Positions 52,492 to 62,744 of a stretch of DNA of 64,000 nucleotides are shown here, in pieces; the stretch's first letter is position 1, and the number at the start of each line of letters is the position of its first letter. Source of the stretch: Mycolicibacterium fortuitum subsp. fortuitum. GTDB taxonomy: Bacteria; Actinomycetota; Actinomycetes; Mycobacteriales; Mycobacteriaceae. The notes beneath the pieces were generated by a model that ran no database searches, was not told the DNA's origin, and worked only from the letters and a program-made list of their open reading frames with translations. The stretch spans positions 1,550,001-1,614,000 of the forward strand of contig NZ_AP025518.1 of NCBI RefSeq assembly GCF_022179545.1. The letters are read 5' to 3'. The translations under genes and the position numbers were made by a program.

Positions 52492-53529
52492 ATGAGGCAC
52501 GGAGATATCTCGTCCAGCAACGACACCGTCGGCGTCGCCGTGGTGAACTACAAGATGCCCCGGCTGCACACCAGGGCCGAAGTGCTCGACAACGCCCGCA
52601 AGATCGCGGACATGCTGATCGGCATGAAGTCGGGGCTGCCCGGCATGGACCTTGTTGTGTTCCCCGAGTATTCGACGCAGGGAATCATGTACGACGAGCA
52701 GGAGATGTATGACACGGCGGCCACCGTCCCGGGCGACGAGACCGCCATCTTCTCGGCCGCCTGCCGGGAAGCCGGAACGTGGGGCGTCTTCTCCATCACC
52801 GGTGAGCGCCATGAGGACCACCCGAACAAGCCCCCTTACAACACCCTCGTGTTGATCGACGACAAGGGCGAGATCGTGCAGAAGTACCGGAAGATCCTGC
52901 CGTGGTGCCCGATCGAGGGTTGGTACCCGGGCGACACCACGTACGTCACCGACGGCCCCAAGGGCCTCAAGATCTCCCTGATCATCTGTGACGACGGGAA
53001 TTACCCGGAGATCTGGCGGGACTGCGCGATGAAGGGTGCCGAGCTGATCGTGCGCTGCCAGGGCTACATGTACCCGGCCAAAGAGCAACAGGTGCTGATG
53101 GCCAAGGCCATGGCCTGGGCCAACAACTGCTATGTGGCAGTGGCCAATGCGGCGGGCTTCGACGGGGTCTATTCCTACTTCGGCCATTCGGCCATCATCG
53201 GGTTCGACGGGCGGACCCTCGGTGAAACCGGTGAGGAAGAGCACGGAATCCAGTACGCACAACTGTCTTTGGCCGCGATCCGTGATGCGCGGGAGAACGA
53301 CCAGTCGCAGAATCACCTGTTCAAACTGCTGCACCGTGGCTACTCCGGCGTGCATGCGGCCGGCGACGGCGACAAGGGTGTTGCCGACTGCCCCTTCGAG
53401 TTCTACAAGCTGTGGGTGACCGACGCGCAAAAGGCCCAGGAGCGGGTCGAGTCGATCACCAGGACCACGGTCGGAGTCGCCGACTGCCGGGTCGGTTCAC
53501 TTCCGGTCGAGCAGACCATCGAAGCCTGA
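52492..53529 (+). CDS. amiE: Aliphatic amidase (acetamidase)
   Basis: The 345-residue nitrilase-superfamily enzyme has its catalytic triad at the exact numbering of Pseudomonas AmiE: E59 ([10 protein letters not shown]), K134 ([10 protein letters not shown]) and C166 ([11 protein letters not shown]). It hydrolyses short aliphatic amides such as acetamide to the acid and ammonia, supplying carbon and nitrogen. It usually forms a hexamer. Likely induced by amides through AmiA and AmiC. The amiB gene starts 11 bases downstream. Confidence 0.97.
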   Translation: MRHGDISSSNDTVGVAVVNYKMPRLHTRAEVLDNARKIADMLIGMKSGLPGMDLVVFPEYSTQGIMYDEQEMYDTAATVPGDETAIFSAACREAGTWGVFSITGERHEDHPNKPPYNTLVLIDDKGEIVQKYRKILPWCPIEGWYPGDTTYVTDGPKGLKISLIICDDGNYPEIWRDCAMKGAELIVRCQGYMYPAKEQQVLMAKAMAWANNCYVAVANAAGFDGVYSYFGHSAIIGFDGRTLGETGEEEHGIQYAQLSLAAIRDARENDQSQNHLFKLLHRGYSGVHAAGDGDKGVADCPFEFYKLWVTDAQKAQERVESITRTTVGVADCRVGSLPVEQTIEA

Positions 53530-53540
53530 GGGGCCACGCG

Positions 53541-54590
53541 TTGCCATACCTCACCGATATGTACCACGAGCAGAACCGCAACTCGGCGCGGGTGGCCGAA
53601 GAACCCACCGCCCCACCAGATTCCGCCGGTGGGTTCGACCCCGACGCGTTGTCGCGGAGGCTGAACGCGGCGGTTCTCGGGCAGCGTGCCGCAGTCGACG
53701 CGGTGGTGCGCGCGGTCTCGATCGCGCACATCGGTGTGGCCGACCCCGGTCGGCCCCTGTCCAGTGTCCTGCTGGTGGGGCCGACCGGAGTCGGGAAAAC
53801 CGAACTGGTGCGGCAGGTCGCGGCCGCACTGCGGACCGGTCCGGACGATATGTGCCGAATCGACATGAGCGCACTGGCCCAGGAGCACTACGCGGCATCG
53901 CTCTCGGGTGCGCCCCCTGGCTACGCGGGCAGCAAGGAATCGTTCACGCTGTTCGACAAGGCCAAGATCGAGGGCGGACCGTATCAGCCCGGCATCGTGT
54001 TGTTCGACGAGGTCGAGAAGGCCGACGCCACCGTGCTGCGAGCGCTGCTGCACGTCCTGGACACCGGTGAATTGCGGTTGGCCAACGGCCAGCAGAAGAT
54101 CTCTTTCCGCAACAGCTATATCTTCCTCACCTCCAACATCGGCTCTTCGGAAGCTGCGGCGCTGCAGCGGTCGAAGCGGAAGCGTTGGCGGCGCCTCGGG
54201 TTTCGGCCGGCAGTCACCACCTCCGATCTGGTGCGTGAGGCGGTCGAATCGTTCTTCGATCCGGAGTTCTTCAACCGGATCGACGAGACCGTCGTGTTCG
54301 ACGCTTTCGACGACGACACGGCAGAACGCGTGACCCGCAAGGAGGTCCTGGATCTCGTCGGCCGGCTCAAACGTCGCGGGGTGGAGCTCCACGTGGACGA
54401 CGATGTCATCGAGTTCGTCCGGCGCAGCGGATTCGATCCGGTGTACGGGGCCAGGGGACTGCGGCGGGCCATCCGCACCGAACTCGCCGAACCCGTCGCG
54501 CGCACAGTCCTCACCAACCGGTCGTCGCCGCGTCCGGTGGCCCTGAAGGCGCACCTTGTCGAGGGGAAACTGGTGCTCACCGTCAGCTGA
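53541..54590 (+). CDS. amiB: AmiB-like AAA+ ATPase (ClpB-D2-like chaperone)
   Basis: This is a single AAA+ module of the Clp/HSP100 type: Walker A GPTGVGKTE at about 77-85, Walker B IVLFDEVEKAD, sensor-1 TSNIGSSE, arginine finger DPEFFNRID and sensor-2 YGARGLRRAIRTELAEPVA in the small C-terminal domain. In Pseudomonas AmiB follows amiE and is thought to help assemble or energise the amide system. TTG 53541 has GAGGGG upstream and gives 349 residues; ATG 53559 is an alternative. It lacks the D1 and N domains of ClpB. Fourth enzyme-side gene of the ami locus. Confidence 0.86.
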   Translation: MPYLTDMYHEQNRNSARVAEEPTAPPDSAGGFDPDALSRRLNAAVLGQRAAVDAVVRAVSIAHIGVADPGRPLSSVLLVGPTGVGKTELVRQVAAALRTGPDDMCRIDMSALAQEHYAASLSGAPPGYAGSKESFTLFDKAKIEGGPYQPGIVLFDEVEKADATVLRALLHVLDTGELRLANGQQKISFRNSYIFLTSNIGSSEAAALQRSKRKRWRRLGFRPAVTTSDLVREAVESFFDPEFFNRIDETVVFDAFDDDTAERVTRKEVLDLVGRLKRRGVELHVDDDVIEFVRRSGFDPVYGARGLRRAIRTELAEPVARTVLTNRSSPRPVALKAHLVEGKLVLTVS

Positions 54591-54627
54591 CCATGAGGTT
54601 CCACCGCAGCGGCGGTGCGCCCGAGGG

Positions 54628-55497
54628 CTAACCGAGAGGTTCGGTGGGCCCGGCATGGGCGGATCGCACTGCGCCCATGCCTGCGACCGTCACCAGCGCC
54701 ACTCCCAGGTAGCCGAGCACACCGATCTGCTGGCCGAGCACCACCAGCCCCGCCAGTGCGGCGGTAACCGGAGACAGGCAGGTCAACACCGCGAACGTGG
54801 CGGGTGGCAGGCGGCGCAGGGAGATCAACTCCAGTGAGTAGGGGATCACCGACGACAACACCCCGACCGCCGCGCCGACCCCGAGAACGCGCCAATCCAG
54901 TGTGTCCAGGCGCACCGAGGCGATGGCAAACGGAGCGACGGCGAGTGCCCCCATCGCGGTGGCCAGAGCCAACCCGTCGACGCGACGGAACTCCGCGGCG
55001 GTGCGGGCGGAGGCCAGGATGTAACCGGCCCAGGCCACGCCCGCAGCGGCCGCGAACGCGAAACCCGTGGCGTTGAAATGCCCGCCGGCCCCTTGAGGAA
55101 GGCCGAGCGCGGCAACGCCGGCAAAGGCCAGTGCCGCCCACAGCCAGGCAATCCGGCGTGTACTCGTCACCACCGAGAGAATCAGTGGGCCAAGGGATTC
55201 GACGGTTACCGCGATGCCGAGGGGGATCCGGTCGATGGCCAGGTAGAAACAGAAGTTCATCGCTCCGAGCGTGGCCGCCAGCGCGATCGCCGCACCCCAT
55301 GCCTGCCGGGTCAGACCGCGAAACCTCGGGCGCACTGCGGCACACAAGATGACACCGGCCACCGCGAAGCGGGCGAACAACGCTCCGACGGTGCCGACCG
55401 CGGCGAAGAGGCCGACCGCGAACGCCGCGCCGAGTTCCTGGCTGACCGCGGCGATCACCACCAACAGTGCAGCCCCGAGCGGGGCGCGGGTGGTCAC
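54628..55497 (-). CDS. EamA-family (DMT superfamily) transporter
   Basis: The 289-residue protein has ten predicted helices in two EamA repeats (GAALLVVIAAVSQELGAAFA, then GFAFAAAAGVAWAGYILASA). It resembles RhtA-type amino-acid or metabolite exporters (PLGIAVTVESLGPLILSVV is typical). Start GTG 55497 overlaps the TetR stop by four bases (GTGA), so it is co-transcribed with that regulator; a longer frame reaching 55800 lies antisense-like over the TetR gene. Substrate unknown. Confidence 0.88.
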   Translation of the reverse strand: MTTRAPLGAALLVVIAAVSQELGAAFAVGLFAAVGTVGALFARFAVAGVILCAAVRPRFRGLTRQAWGAAIALAATLGAMNFCFYLAIDRIPLGIAVTVESLGPLILSVVTSTRRIAWLWAALAFAGVAALGLPQGAGGHFNATGFAFAAAAGVAWAGYILASARTAAEFRRVDGLALATAMGALAVAPFAIASVRLDTLDWRVLGVGAAVGVLSSVIPYSLELISLRRLPPATFAVLTCLSPVTAALAGLVVLGQQIGVLGYLGVALVTVAGMGAVRSAHAGPTEPLG

Positions 55498-56105
55498 GCC
55501 GTCACCGGAAGCCGCGCCCCTGTCGCGAGTTCGGCATAGCCGCGCATCAGCCGCAGTGCGGTCGCGCGGTCGACGTCGGGATCCCGTGCCACGATCCGGT
55601 ACCCGAGATAATCCTCCATCGCCATGAGCGTCATGGCGATATCCCGTGCCGGCGAGGCCAGTGTGAATATGCCTGCGGTGGAGCCGGTTTCGAGTATCTG
55701 AGCGTACAGGTCCACCTGTCGGTGATAGATGTGCTGGATGTCGCGCCGTTGGTCGAGTACGAACCCCGCGGCCAGCACCGCCCGCCAGATTGCCCGCCAC
55801 TCGGCGTCCTCGGGTCCGGAGGGCAGACCTGCCGCCATCATGAAAGCGATCTGATCCCGCGCGTCGTCAGTGCGTTCCACCACTGCGAGCCGGTCGTCAT
55901 AGAACTTGCTGTCCGAGCGCTGCGCGAGCGCCGACAGCAGTTGGTCCATCTCCCGGAAGTAGTAGCGCACGGCGTTGGGGGTCAGCTTGAGCTCGGATGC
56001 AACGTCGGCGATCCGCAGGGTGTTCAGATCGTTGCGCTCGATCAGGGCGATCGCGGCGTCGAGGATCTCTTCGCGTCGCTCTGCTTGTCGATTCGGCCGT
56101 CCCAC
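55494..56105 (-). CDS. TetR-family regulator
   Basis: The 203 residues have a TetR helix-turn-helix (REEILDAAIALIERNDLNTL, IADVASELKLTPNAVRYYF) and a TetR_C domain resembling BetI/PuuR-like regulators (MEDYLGYRIVARDPDVDR). GTG 56105. It controls, most likely, the EamA gene it overlaps and the divergent P1 peptidase, through the dyad at 56167-56183. Confidence 0.88.
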   Translation of the reverse strand: MGRPNRQAERREEILDAAIALIERNDLNTLRIADVASELKLTPNAVRYYFREMDQLLSALAQRSDSKFYDDRLAVVERTDDARDQIAFMMAAGLPSGPEDAEWRAIWRAVLAAGFVLDQRRDIQHIYHRQVDLYAQILETGSTAGIFTLASPARDIAMTLMAMEDYLGYRIVARDPDVDRATALRLMRGYAELATGARLPVTA

Positions 56106-56166
56106 AGGTCACATCCTTACCCGTTTTCGCCGATCAGGTTGCATCGAGCGGCGTGTGCAGCCATTA

Positions 56167-56183
56167 TTTTCCAATCTTGAAAA
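56167..56183. promoter_or_regulatory. Dyad between divergent TetR and P1 peptidase genes
   Basis: TTTTCCAATCTTGAAAA has five-base perfect outer arms (TTTTC/GAAAA) in an AT-rich gap of 114 bases between the two starts. It is a plausible TetR operator. Confidence 0.5.
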
Positions 56184-56219
56184 GAATTTCGTCGCAACTT
56201 GCCAGAAGGGGATGGCGGC

Positions 56220-57338
56220 ATGCCTGAATGCTCCGCACGCCCGCGCGCCCGTGACATCGGAGTCGTCATCGGTGAGCACCCCACCGGCCCCAACAACGCC
56301 ATCACCGATGTCGCCGGCGTCCACGTCGGGCACACCACCGTCCAGCGGCCCGGACCCAACCCCGTCAACACCGGCGTCACCGTCGTGGTGCCTCACCCGC
56401 AGATCTTCACCGAACCGGTCTTCGCCGGCGCCCACCGGCTCAACGGCAGCGGAGAGCTCACCGGGCTGGAGTGGATTCGTGAATCCGGCGAACTCACCAC
56501 GCCCATCGGGCTGACCAACACCCACAGCGTCGGCGTCGTCCGCGACGCGCTGGTCGACGCGCAGGTGCAGGCCCGAGGCGACGGGTTGTACTGGTCTCTG
56601 CCGGTGGTAGGGGAGACCTACGACGGGCTGCTCAACGACTGCAACGGCCATCATGTTCGGGCAGAGCACGTGTTCGCCGCGCTCGCCGACGCCACGGACG
56701 GACCGGTTGCCGAAGGCAATGTAGGTGGCGGGACCGGCATGATCTGTCACGGTTTCAAGGGCGGCATCGGCACCGCCTCGCGCGTCACCGACACCGTGGC
56801 GGGCCGGTACACGCTCGGCGTGCTGGTGCAGGCGAATCATGGTCGGCGGGAACGCCTTCGGGTCAACGGTGTACCTGTGGGGGAGATGGTCGGCCCCGAG
56901 CTGGTGCCGACTCCCGACCTGCCGATGCCCTACCCCGCAGGGTCCGGGTCGATCATCGTCGTCATCGCCACGGACGCACCCCTATTGCCGCACCAGTGCG
57001 CCCGCCTCGCCCAACGTTCGGCTCTGGCGGTCGGTAGGGTCGGCGGAAGCGGCGAACAATACAGCGGCGACATGATGCTGGCCTTCTCGACCGGGAACCG
57101 GGGGATCCCGCCCTACGGCTGGGATGAGAACCCCGACGCCAACCGGCCCGAGATCGCGGTGCGAATGGTGGCGCCGCAGCTGATGACCCGGCTGTTCGAC
57201 CTGGCCATCGAGGCCACCGAAGAGGCGATCGTCAACGCGTTGGTGGCCGCTGACACCATGACCGGCCGCCGTGGGCTGATCGCTCACGCCCTCGACCACA
57301 AGTTGCTGCACAGCGCGCTGGTGCTGGAAGGTCACTGA
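56220..57338 (+). CDS. P1-family (DmpA-type) aminopeptidase
   Basis: The 372-residue Ntn-type hydrolase has ITDVAGVHVGHTTVQRPG, ITLTNTHSVG-like IGLTNTHSVGVVRDAL and the autoprocessing site G243-S244 in SGSIIVVIATDAPL. Cleavage there frees S244 as nucleophile, giving two chains as in DmpA (L-aminopeptidase D-Ala-esterase/amidase) or BapA. It would act on short peptides, D-amino-acid amides or beta-peptides. ATG 56220 has AGAAGGGGA upstream; TTG 56199 is less likely. The 3' end overlaps the convergent secreted-protein gene by seven bases. Confidence 0.9.
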   Translation: MPECSARPRARDIGVVIGEHPTGPNNAITDVAGVHVGHTTVQRPGPNPVNTGVTVVVPHPQIFTEPVFAGAHRLNGSGELTGLEWIRESGELTTPIGLTNTHSVGVVRDALVDAQVQARGDGLYWSLPVVGETYDGLLNDCNGHHVRAEHVFAALADATDGPVAEGNVGGGTGMICHGFKGGIGTASRVTDTVAGRYTLGVLVQANHGRRERLRVNGVPVGEMVGPELVPTPDLPMPYPAGSGSIIVVIATDAPLLPHQCARLAQRSALAVGRVGGSGEQYSGDMMLAFSTGNRGIPPYGWDENPDANRPEIAVRMVAPQLMTRLFDLAIEATEEAIVNALVAADTMTGRRGLIAHALDHKLLHSALVLEGH

Positions 57339-57682
57339 CCCAAGTCTGCGGGTCCGCAGGGCCGCGGCAGGAACAGCGACCAGCACATGTTCGGTGGCTG
57401 CCACGGATAGGGCGGCGGCGGGTTGTCGCCCTCCCACACGGTGGACGAGACGTTGCCCTGCCCGCGATTGACGTAGTGGTAGCTGTGGCAGACGTTCCAG
57501 TCCCAATTCGGCCTGCCGTCCACCGGTGTGTTGAAACCGCCGCCATAACCGCCGAGGTCGTCGCCCGGACACCACTGGTAAGGCCCGGCGGCCTGGGCGA
57601 TTCCCGCACCGGCGACCAGCCCGGCCAGCGTGGTGCCGCCGGACACGACCAAGATGGTCGCCAACCGTGAAGCTCGGTTCAT
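57332..57682 (-). CDS. Small secreted protein with Cys pairs
   Basis: ATG 57682 gives 116 residues with a signal peptide (RASRLATILVVSGGTTLAGL to AGIAQAAG, probable cleavage after AQA). The mature 80-residue domain is rich in W, Y, G and P (YQWCPGDDLGGYGG, WDWNVCHSYHYV, PNMCWSLFLPRPC) with four cysteines. Such QWCPGD proteins recur in mycobacteria and lack an assigned role. It is probably exported by Sec to the cell surface or medium. A longer frame to 57757 adds an implausible Arg-rich N-terminus. Confidence 0.8.
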   Translation of the reverse strand: MNRASRLATILVVSGGTTLAGLVAGAGIAQAAGPYQWCPGDDLGGYGGGFNTPVDGRPNWDWNVCHSYHYVNRGQGNVSSTVWEGDNPPPPYPWQPPNMCWSLFLPRPCGPADLGQ

Positions 57683-57798
57683 GGTGGTCTCGTTTCGTCG
57701 GGCGAGCGCACCGACCACGGCGCGCCGGCAACGATGTGCTGACAGCGCCATCCTCACCTCCGGCGGCAGACCCGGATGCAGTAGCGGACTACCTCAAT

Positions 57799-59417
<1,619 letters not shown>

Positions 59418-60269
59418 TCAGCCTTCCAGGCCCAGTGGCCGGGCCAGTTCGGCCAGAGTGGGAATCAGCTTGTCCGGACCGCCCAGCACCTGGATCGCGA
59501 CGTGGTCGGCGCCGTTGGCGACATGCTGTTTCAGACGTGCGGCGATGTCCTCGGCGGTGCCGTGCGCGACGACCGCGTCGATCAGTTTGTCGCTGCCGGG
59601 TTTGGCGATGTCGTCCTCGGTGAATCCGAGGCGGCGCCAATTGTTGAGGTAGTTGCTGAGGTTCAGATAGAAGTCGACGGTTTCGCGTCCGATCGCGCGG
59701 GCGGCCGCACCGTCGGTGGTCAGCACCACCTTGTGCTCGGGGGCCAGGAACACCGTCTCGCCCAGCACGTCGCGCGCATGCGCGGTGTGCTCCGGCGTCG
59801 TGAGGTAGGGGTGGGCACCGGCGCTGCGCTGTGCCGAGAGCTTCAGCACTTTGTCGCCCAGCGCTGCGATCACCAGCCGGCTGGTCGGTACCTTGGCCGC
59901 GTCGAGGGTGTCGAGGTATTCCACCAGCGCGTCATACGGTTTGCGGTATTCGTCGGTGTGCTCCGGGTGTCCGACACCGATGCCGAGCAGGAACCGGCCC
60001 GGGTGCGCGGCCTCGATGCGGTGGAATGACTCGGCGACGGCATTGGCGTCGGCCGTCCAGATGTTGACGATGCCGGTGGCCAGCTGAAGCCTCTCGGTCT
60101 GCTCGAGGATGGGTTCGGCGAAAGCGAGGTCGGCGGCGGGAGAACCACCCACCCACAGCGCGCCGTAGCCCAGCTTCTCGATCTCGGCGGCTTGCTCGGG
60201 CTGCACCGCCCCGAACGTCCACACCCCGTAGCGACCCAGATCGGGCTTGAGCGAAAGTGATTCGGTCAT
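59418..60269 (-). CDS. F420-type LLM oxidoreductase (TIGR03620-like), copy A
   Basis: The 283-residue luciferase-like barrel begins KPDLGRYGVWTFGAVQPEQA, then has ATGIVNIWTADANAVAESFHR, RFLLGIGVGHPEHTDEYRKP and VIAALGDKVLKLSAQRSAGAHPYLTTPEHTA. These are marks of a mycobacterial family of probable F420-dependent oxidoreductases. Substrate unknown. It lies 24 bases downstream of a clear paralogue (60294-61157), so the pair arose by duplication and is likely co-transcribed, leading into rmlB. Confidence 0.88.
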   Translation of the reverse strand: MTESLSLKPDLGRYGVWTFGAVQPEQAAEIEKLGYGALWVGGSPAADLAFAEPILEQTERLQLATGIVNIWTADANAVAESFHRIEAAHPGRFLLGIGVGHPEHTDEYRKPYDALVEYLDTLDAAKVPTSRLVIAALGDKVLKLSAQRSAGAHPYLTTPEHTAHARDVLGETVFLAPEHKVVLTTDGAAARAIGRETVDFYLNLSNYLNNWRRLGFTEDDIAKPGSDKLIDAVVAHGTAEDIAARLKQHVANGADHVAIQVLGGPDKLIPTLAELARPLGLEG

Positions 60270-60293
60270 CTGCGAGTCCTTGTCTCTGGTCCT

Positions 60294-61157
60294 CTAGGCC
60301 AGGCCGAGCGGCCCGGCGAGTTCGGCCAGTGCGGGTACCAGTTTGTCCGGTGAGGTCAGCACTTGTACAGGCACGTGGTCGGCGCCGGCGTCGCGGTGTT
60401 GCCGCAGCCGCGCGGCCACCTCTTCCACCGTGCCATGCGCGACGACGGCGTCGATGAACCGGTCGCTGCCCGGCTTGGCGAGGTCCTCGTCGGTGAAGCC
60501 GAGGCGCTTGAAGTTGTTGAGGTAGTTGCTCAGACCCAGGTAGATGTCGAGGGCCTTGCGCCCGATGTGGCGGGCCTTGTCCACGTCGGTGGTGAGCACC
60601 GCCTTGTGCTCGGGAGCCAGGAATGCCCCCGGCCCGATCAATTCCCGAGCCTGCGCGGTGTGTTCAGGTGTGGTCAGGTACGGGTGCGCACCCGCCGAAC
60701 GGGCCGCCGACAGTTGCAGCACCTTGGGACCGAGCGCGGCCACGACCCGACGGTGTTCGGGCACGCCGTACTCGTCGAGCTTGTAGAGGTAGTCGGTCAG
60801 CGCGTCGAGCGGCTTGCGGTACTCGCCGATCGCCTCGCGATGTCCGACCCCGATGCCCAGCAGAAACCGGCCGGGATAAGCGGTATCGATGCGGTGGAAA
60901 GACTCGGCGACCGGGCCTGCGGCAGCACTCCAGATGTTCACGATGCCGGTCGCCAGCTGCAAAGTGTTGGTGGCGGCCAAGATCGGATCGATCCAGTCCA
61001 GCTCGGCGGGTGGGGATCCGCCGGCCCAGATCGCGCCGTAGCCCAGCCCTTCGATGTCCCGCAGCTGCTGCGGAGACAGCTGCTGGAACTGCGAGTAGTG
61101 GCCGAACGCGCCGTATGTGCCGAGATCGGGCTTGGTGTCCGCTGGGGTCCGGGTCAT
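60294..61157 (-). CDS. F420-type LLM oxidoreductase (TIGR03620-like), copy B
   Basis: The 287-residue paralogue of copy A has KPDLGTYGAFGHYSQFQQLS, ATGIVNIWSAAAGPVAESFHR, RFLLGIGVGHREAIGEYRKP and VAALGPKVLQLSAARSAGAHPY. The two differ most in the first 40 residues, which line the substrate pocket in LLM enzymes, so they may act on different substrates. It is 66 bases downstream of the histidine kinase gene. Confidence 0.88.
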   Translation of the reverse strand: MTRTPADTKPDLGTYGAFGHYSQFQQLSPQQLRDIEGLGYGAIWAGGSPPAELDWIDPILAATNTLQLATGIVNIWSAAAGPVAESFHRIDTAYPGRFLLGIGVGHREAIGEYRKPLDALTDYLYKLDEYGVPEHRRVVAALGPKVLQLSAARSAGAHPYLTTPEHTAQARELIGPGAFLAPEHKAVLTTDVDKARHIGRKALDIYLGLSNYLNNFKRLGFTDEDLAKPGSDRFIDAVVAHGTVEEVAARLRQHRDAGADHVPVQVLTSPDKLVPALAELAGPLGLA

Positions 61158-61223
61158 GAACGTCTCAACCGGAGTGCGTGCTGGGGCTATTCCTGGCGAA
61201 TCACGCTGATTCTGGATCTGTCG

Positions 61224-62711
61224 CTACTCTGCGGCCTGCGCCTCGGCGGCCTGGCCCTCGGGCGCTGGGGCCTGCAGGGGCAACAGCACGATGAAGCGCG
61301 TATCGCCGGGCTTGGACTGCACCCGCAGATCGCCGTGATGCTTTTCGACCACGATGCGCCAAGCCAGATCCAGGCCAAGGCCGGTGCCTTCCCCGAATGG
61401 TTTGGTGGTGAAGAACGGGGTGAAGATCCGGCTGATGTCCTCGGCGGGGATGCCCGGCCCGTCGTCGCAGATCTCCACCCGGATCATCTCGTCGGTCTCC
61501 CGGCTGGTGCGCAGGGTCAGCGTGCCGTGGCCGTCCATCGCCTGGATGGCGTTGTCGATGATGTTGGTCCAGACCTGGTTGAGATCGCCTGGATAGCAAT
61601 GCAATTCGGGCAGTGACTTGTCGAGGTCCTTGCACAGGCTGACCGGCTTGTCCTTGCCGATCTTGTCGCCGAACATCATCAGTGTGCTGCGCAGCAGTTC
61701 GTGGACGTCGGCACTCTGATAGTCGCCGCGGTCCATCTGCGAGTACTGCTTGGCCCCGGCCAGCAGCGCCGAGATTCGCCGGCTCGCCTCGGCGATCTCG
61801 TTCATCCTCAGCTCGGTGTCGATGGTGTACTTCAGCCAGCCCAGGGCGGCCTGAAGGGTGGCAGAGGCCTCCCCGTCCTTGAGCGCGTCATCGACCGATG
61901 CCGAGATGCGTTCCAGCCAGTCGATGTCGAGGCCGGCTTCGACGAACGTCGGGGCGTAGTCCCACGCGTACGTGATGTCGTGGTCTTCGAGCCAGTCGCC
62001 CATCTCGTCCTCGCGGTCGGATGTCTCCAGCGCGGTCAGCTCAAGCCCCTTGTTCTTGGCGACCTGCTCGGCGACCTCGTCCTGGATGGTCACCAGCATC
62101 CGCAGCGCCTGCGGGGTGAACTTGCCGTCGGCCAGCATCGCCAGCTTGTGACGCATCTTGCCGACGCCCTCGCGCAGGTCGGCCACGGCGCGCGCGGTGG
62201 CTGCCGCGGGATTGTTGAGCTGGTGGGTCAGGCCCGCGGTGATGTTGCCGAGCGCCAGCAGCTTCTCGCGCTGACCGATGATCTGGCTCTGGCGCCGGCC
62301 GCCGACCTTGTGTCCCTCCAGCAGGTGCACCGCCATCGGGAACTGCGACTGCATGAAACCCGCGAACGCATTCGCGTCCAGCACGAACACCCGCGACGGC
62401 TTGGTCAGCCGCACCGACGCTTCGTAGATGTGTTCTTCACCGGGGATGTAGGCCGACCAGGCACCGAAGTAGACGCCGCGCATGGAGGTGCGGTTGGTCT
62501 GGATGTCGACGCCAGCGGAGCGCTTCGACATCACCAGTTCGCCGTCGAGCATCACGTAGAAGCACGTGGCGGGGTCACCCTCGGTGACGATCGGGCCGGC
62601 CGGGAACGTCTCGATGCTGCCGGCCTGACACAACGTGTCGAGTTGATCGTCGGACAGGTGCTCGAACAGGAACAGTGTTCTCAGTTCGTCCCGCACGCAG
62701 GTCTCGCCCAT
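61224..62711 (-). CDS. Histidine kinase with N-terminal cNMP-binding domain
   Basis: The 495 residues start with a cyclic-nucleotide-binding domain (FLFEHLSDDQLDTLCQAG, AGPIVTEGDPATCFYVMLDG) at about 10-130. The phospho-acceptor region KLLALGNITAGLTHQLNNPA, a long helical middle and a HATPase domain with N (DNAIQAMDG), G1 (CDDGPGIP) and G2 (GEGTGLGLDLA) boxes follow. It has no membrane helix. ATG 62711 has GAGGA upstream; a TTG at 62723 is less likely. It lies 33 bases after a thioredoxin-reductase-like gene, which suggests a redox-linked signalling pair. No separate response regulator is adjacent within the window. Confidence 0.9.
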   Translation of the reverse strand: MGETCVRDELRTLFLFEHLSDDQLDTLCQAGSIETFPAGPIVTEGDPATCFYVMLDGELVMSKRSAGVDIQTNRTSMRGVYFGAWSAYIPGEEHIYEASVRLTKPSRVFVLDANAFAGFMQSQFPMAVHLLEGHKVGGRRQSQIIGQREKLLALGNITAGLTHQLNNPAAATARAVADLREGVGKMRHKLAMLADGKFTPQALRMLVTIQDEVAEQVAKNKGLELTALETSDREDEMGDWLEDHDITYAWDYAPTFVEAGLDIDWLERISASVDDALKDGEASATLQAALGWLKYTIDTELRMNEIAEASRRISALLAGAKQYSQMDRGDYQSADVHELLRSTLMMFGDKIGKDKPVSLCKDLDKSLPELHCYPGDLNQVWTNIIDNAIQAMDGHGTLTLRTSRETDEMIRVEICDDGPGIPAEDISRIFTPFFTTKPFGEGTGLGLDLAWRIVVEKHHGDLRVQSKPGDTRFIVLLPLQAPAPEGQAAEAQAAE

Positions 62712-62744
62712 ATCCGTCCTCAACTCCTCAGGCCTCGCCGGCCA

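Noticed and set aside
53541..54590. ClpB or ClpC chaperone
   Set aside because: Only one AAA+ module is present, without the N and D1 domains, and it sits directly after amiE, which fits AmiB.
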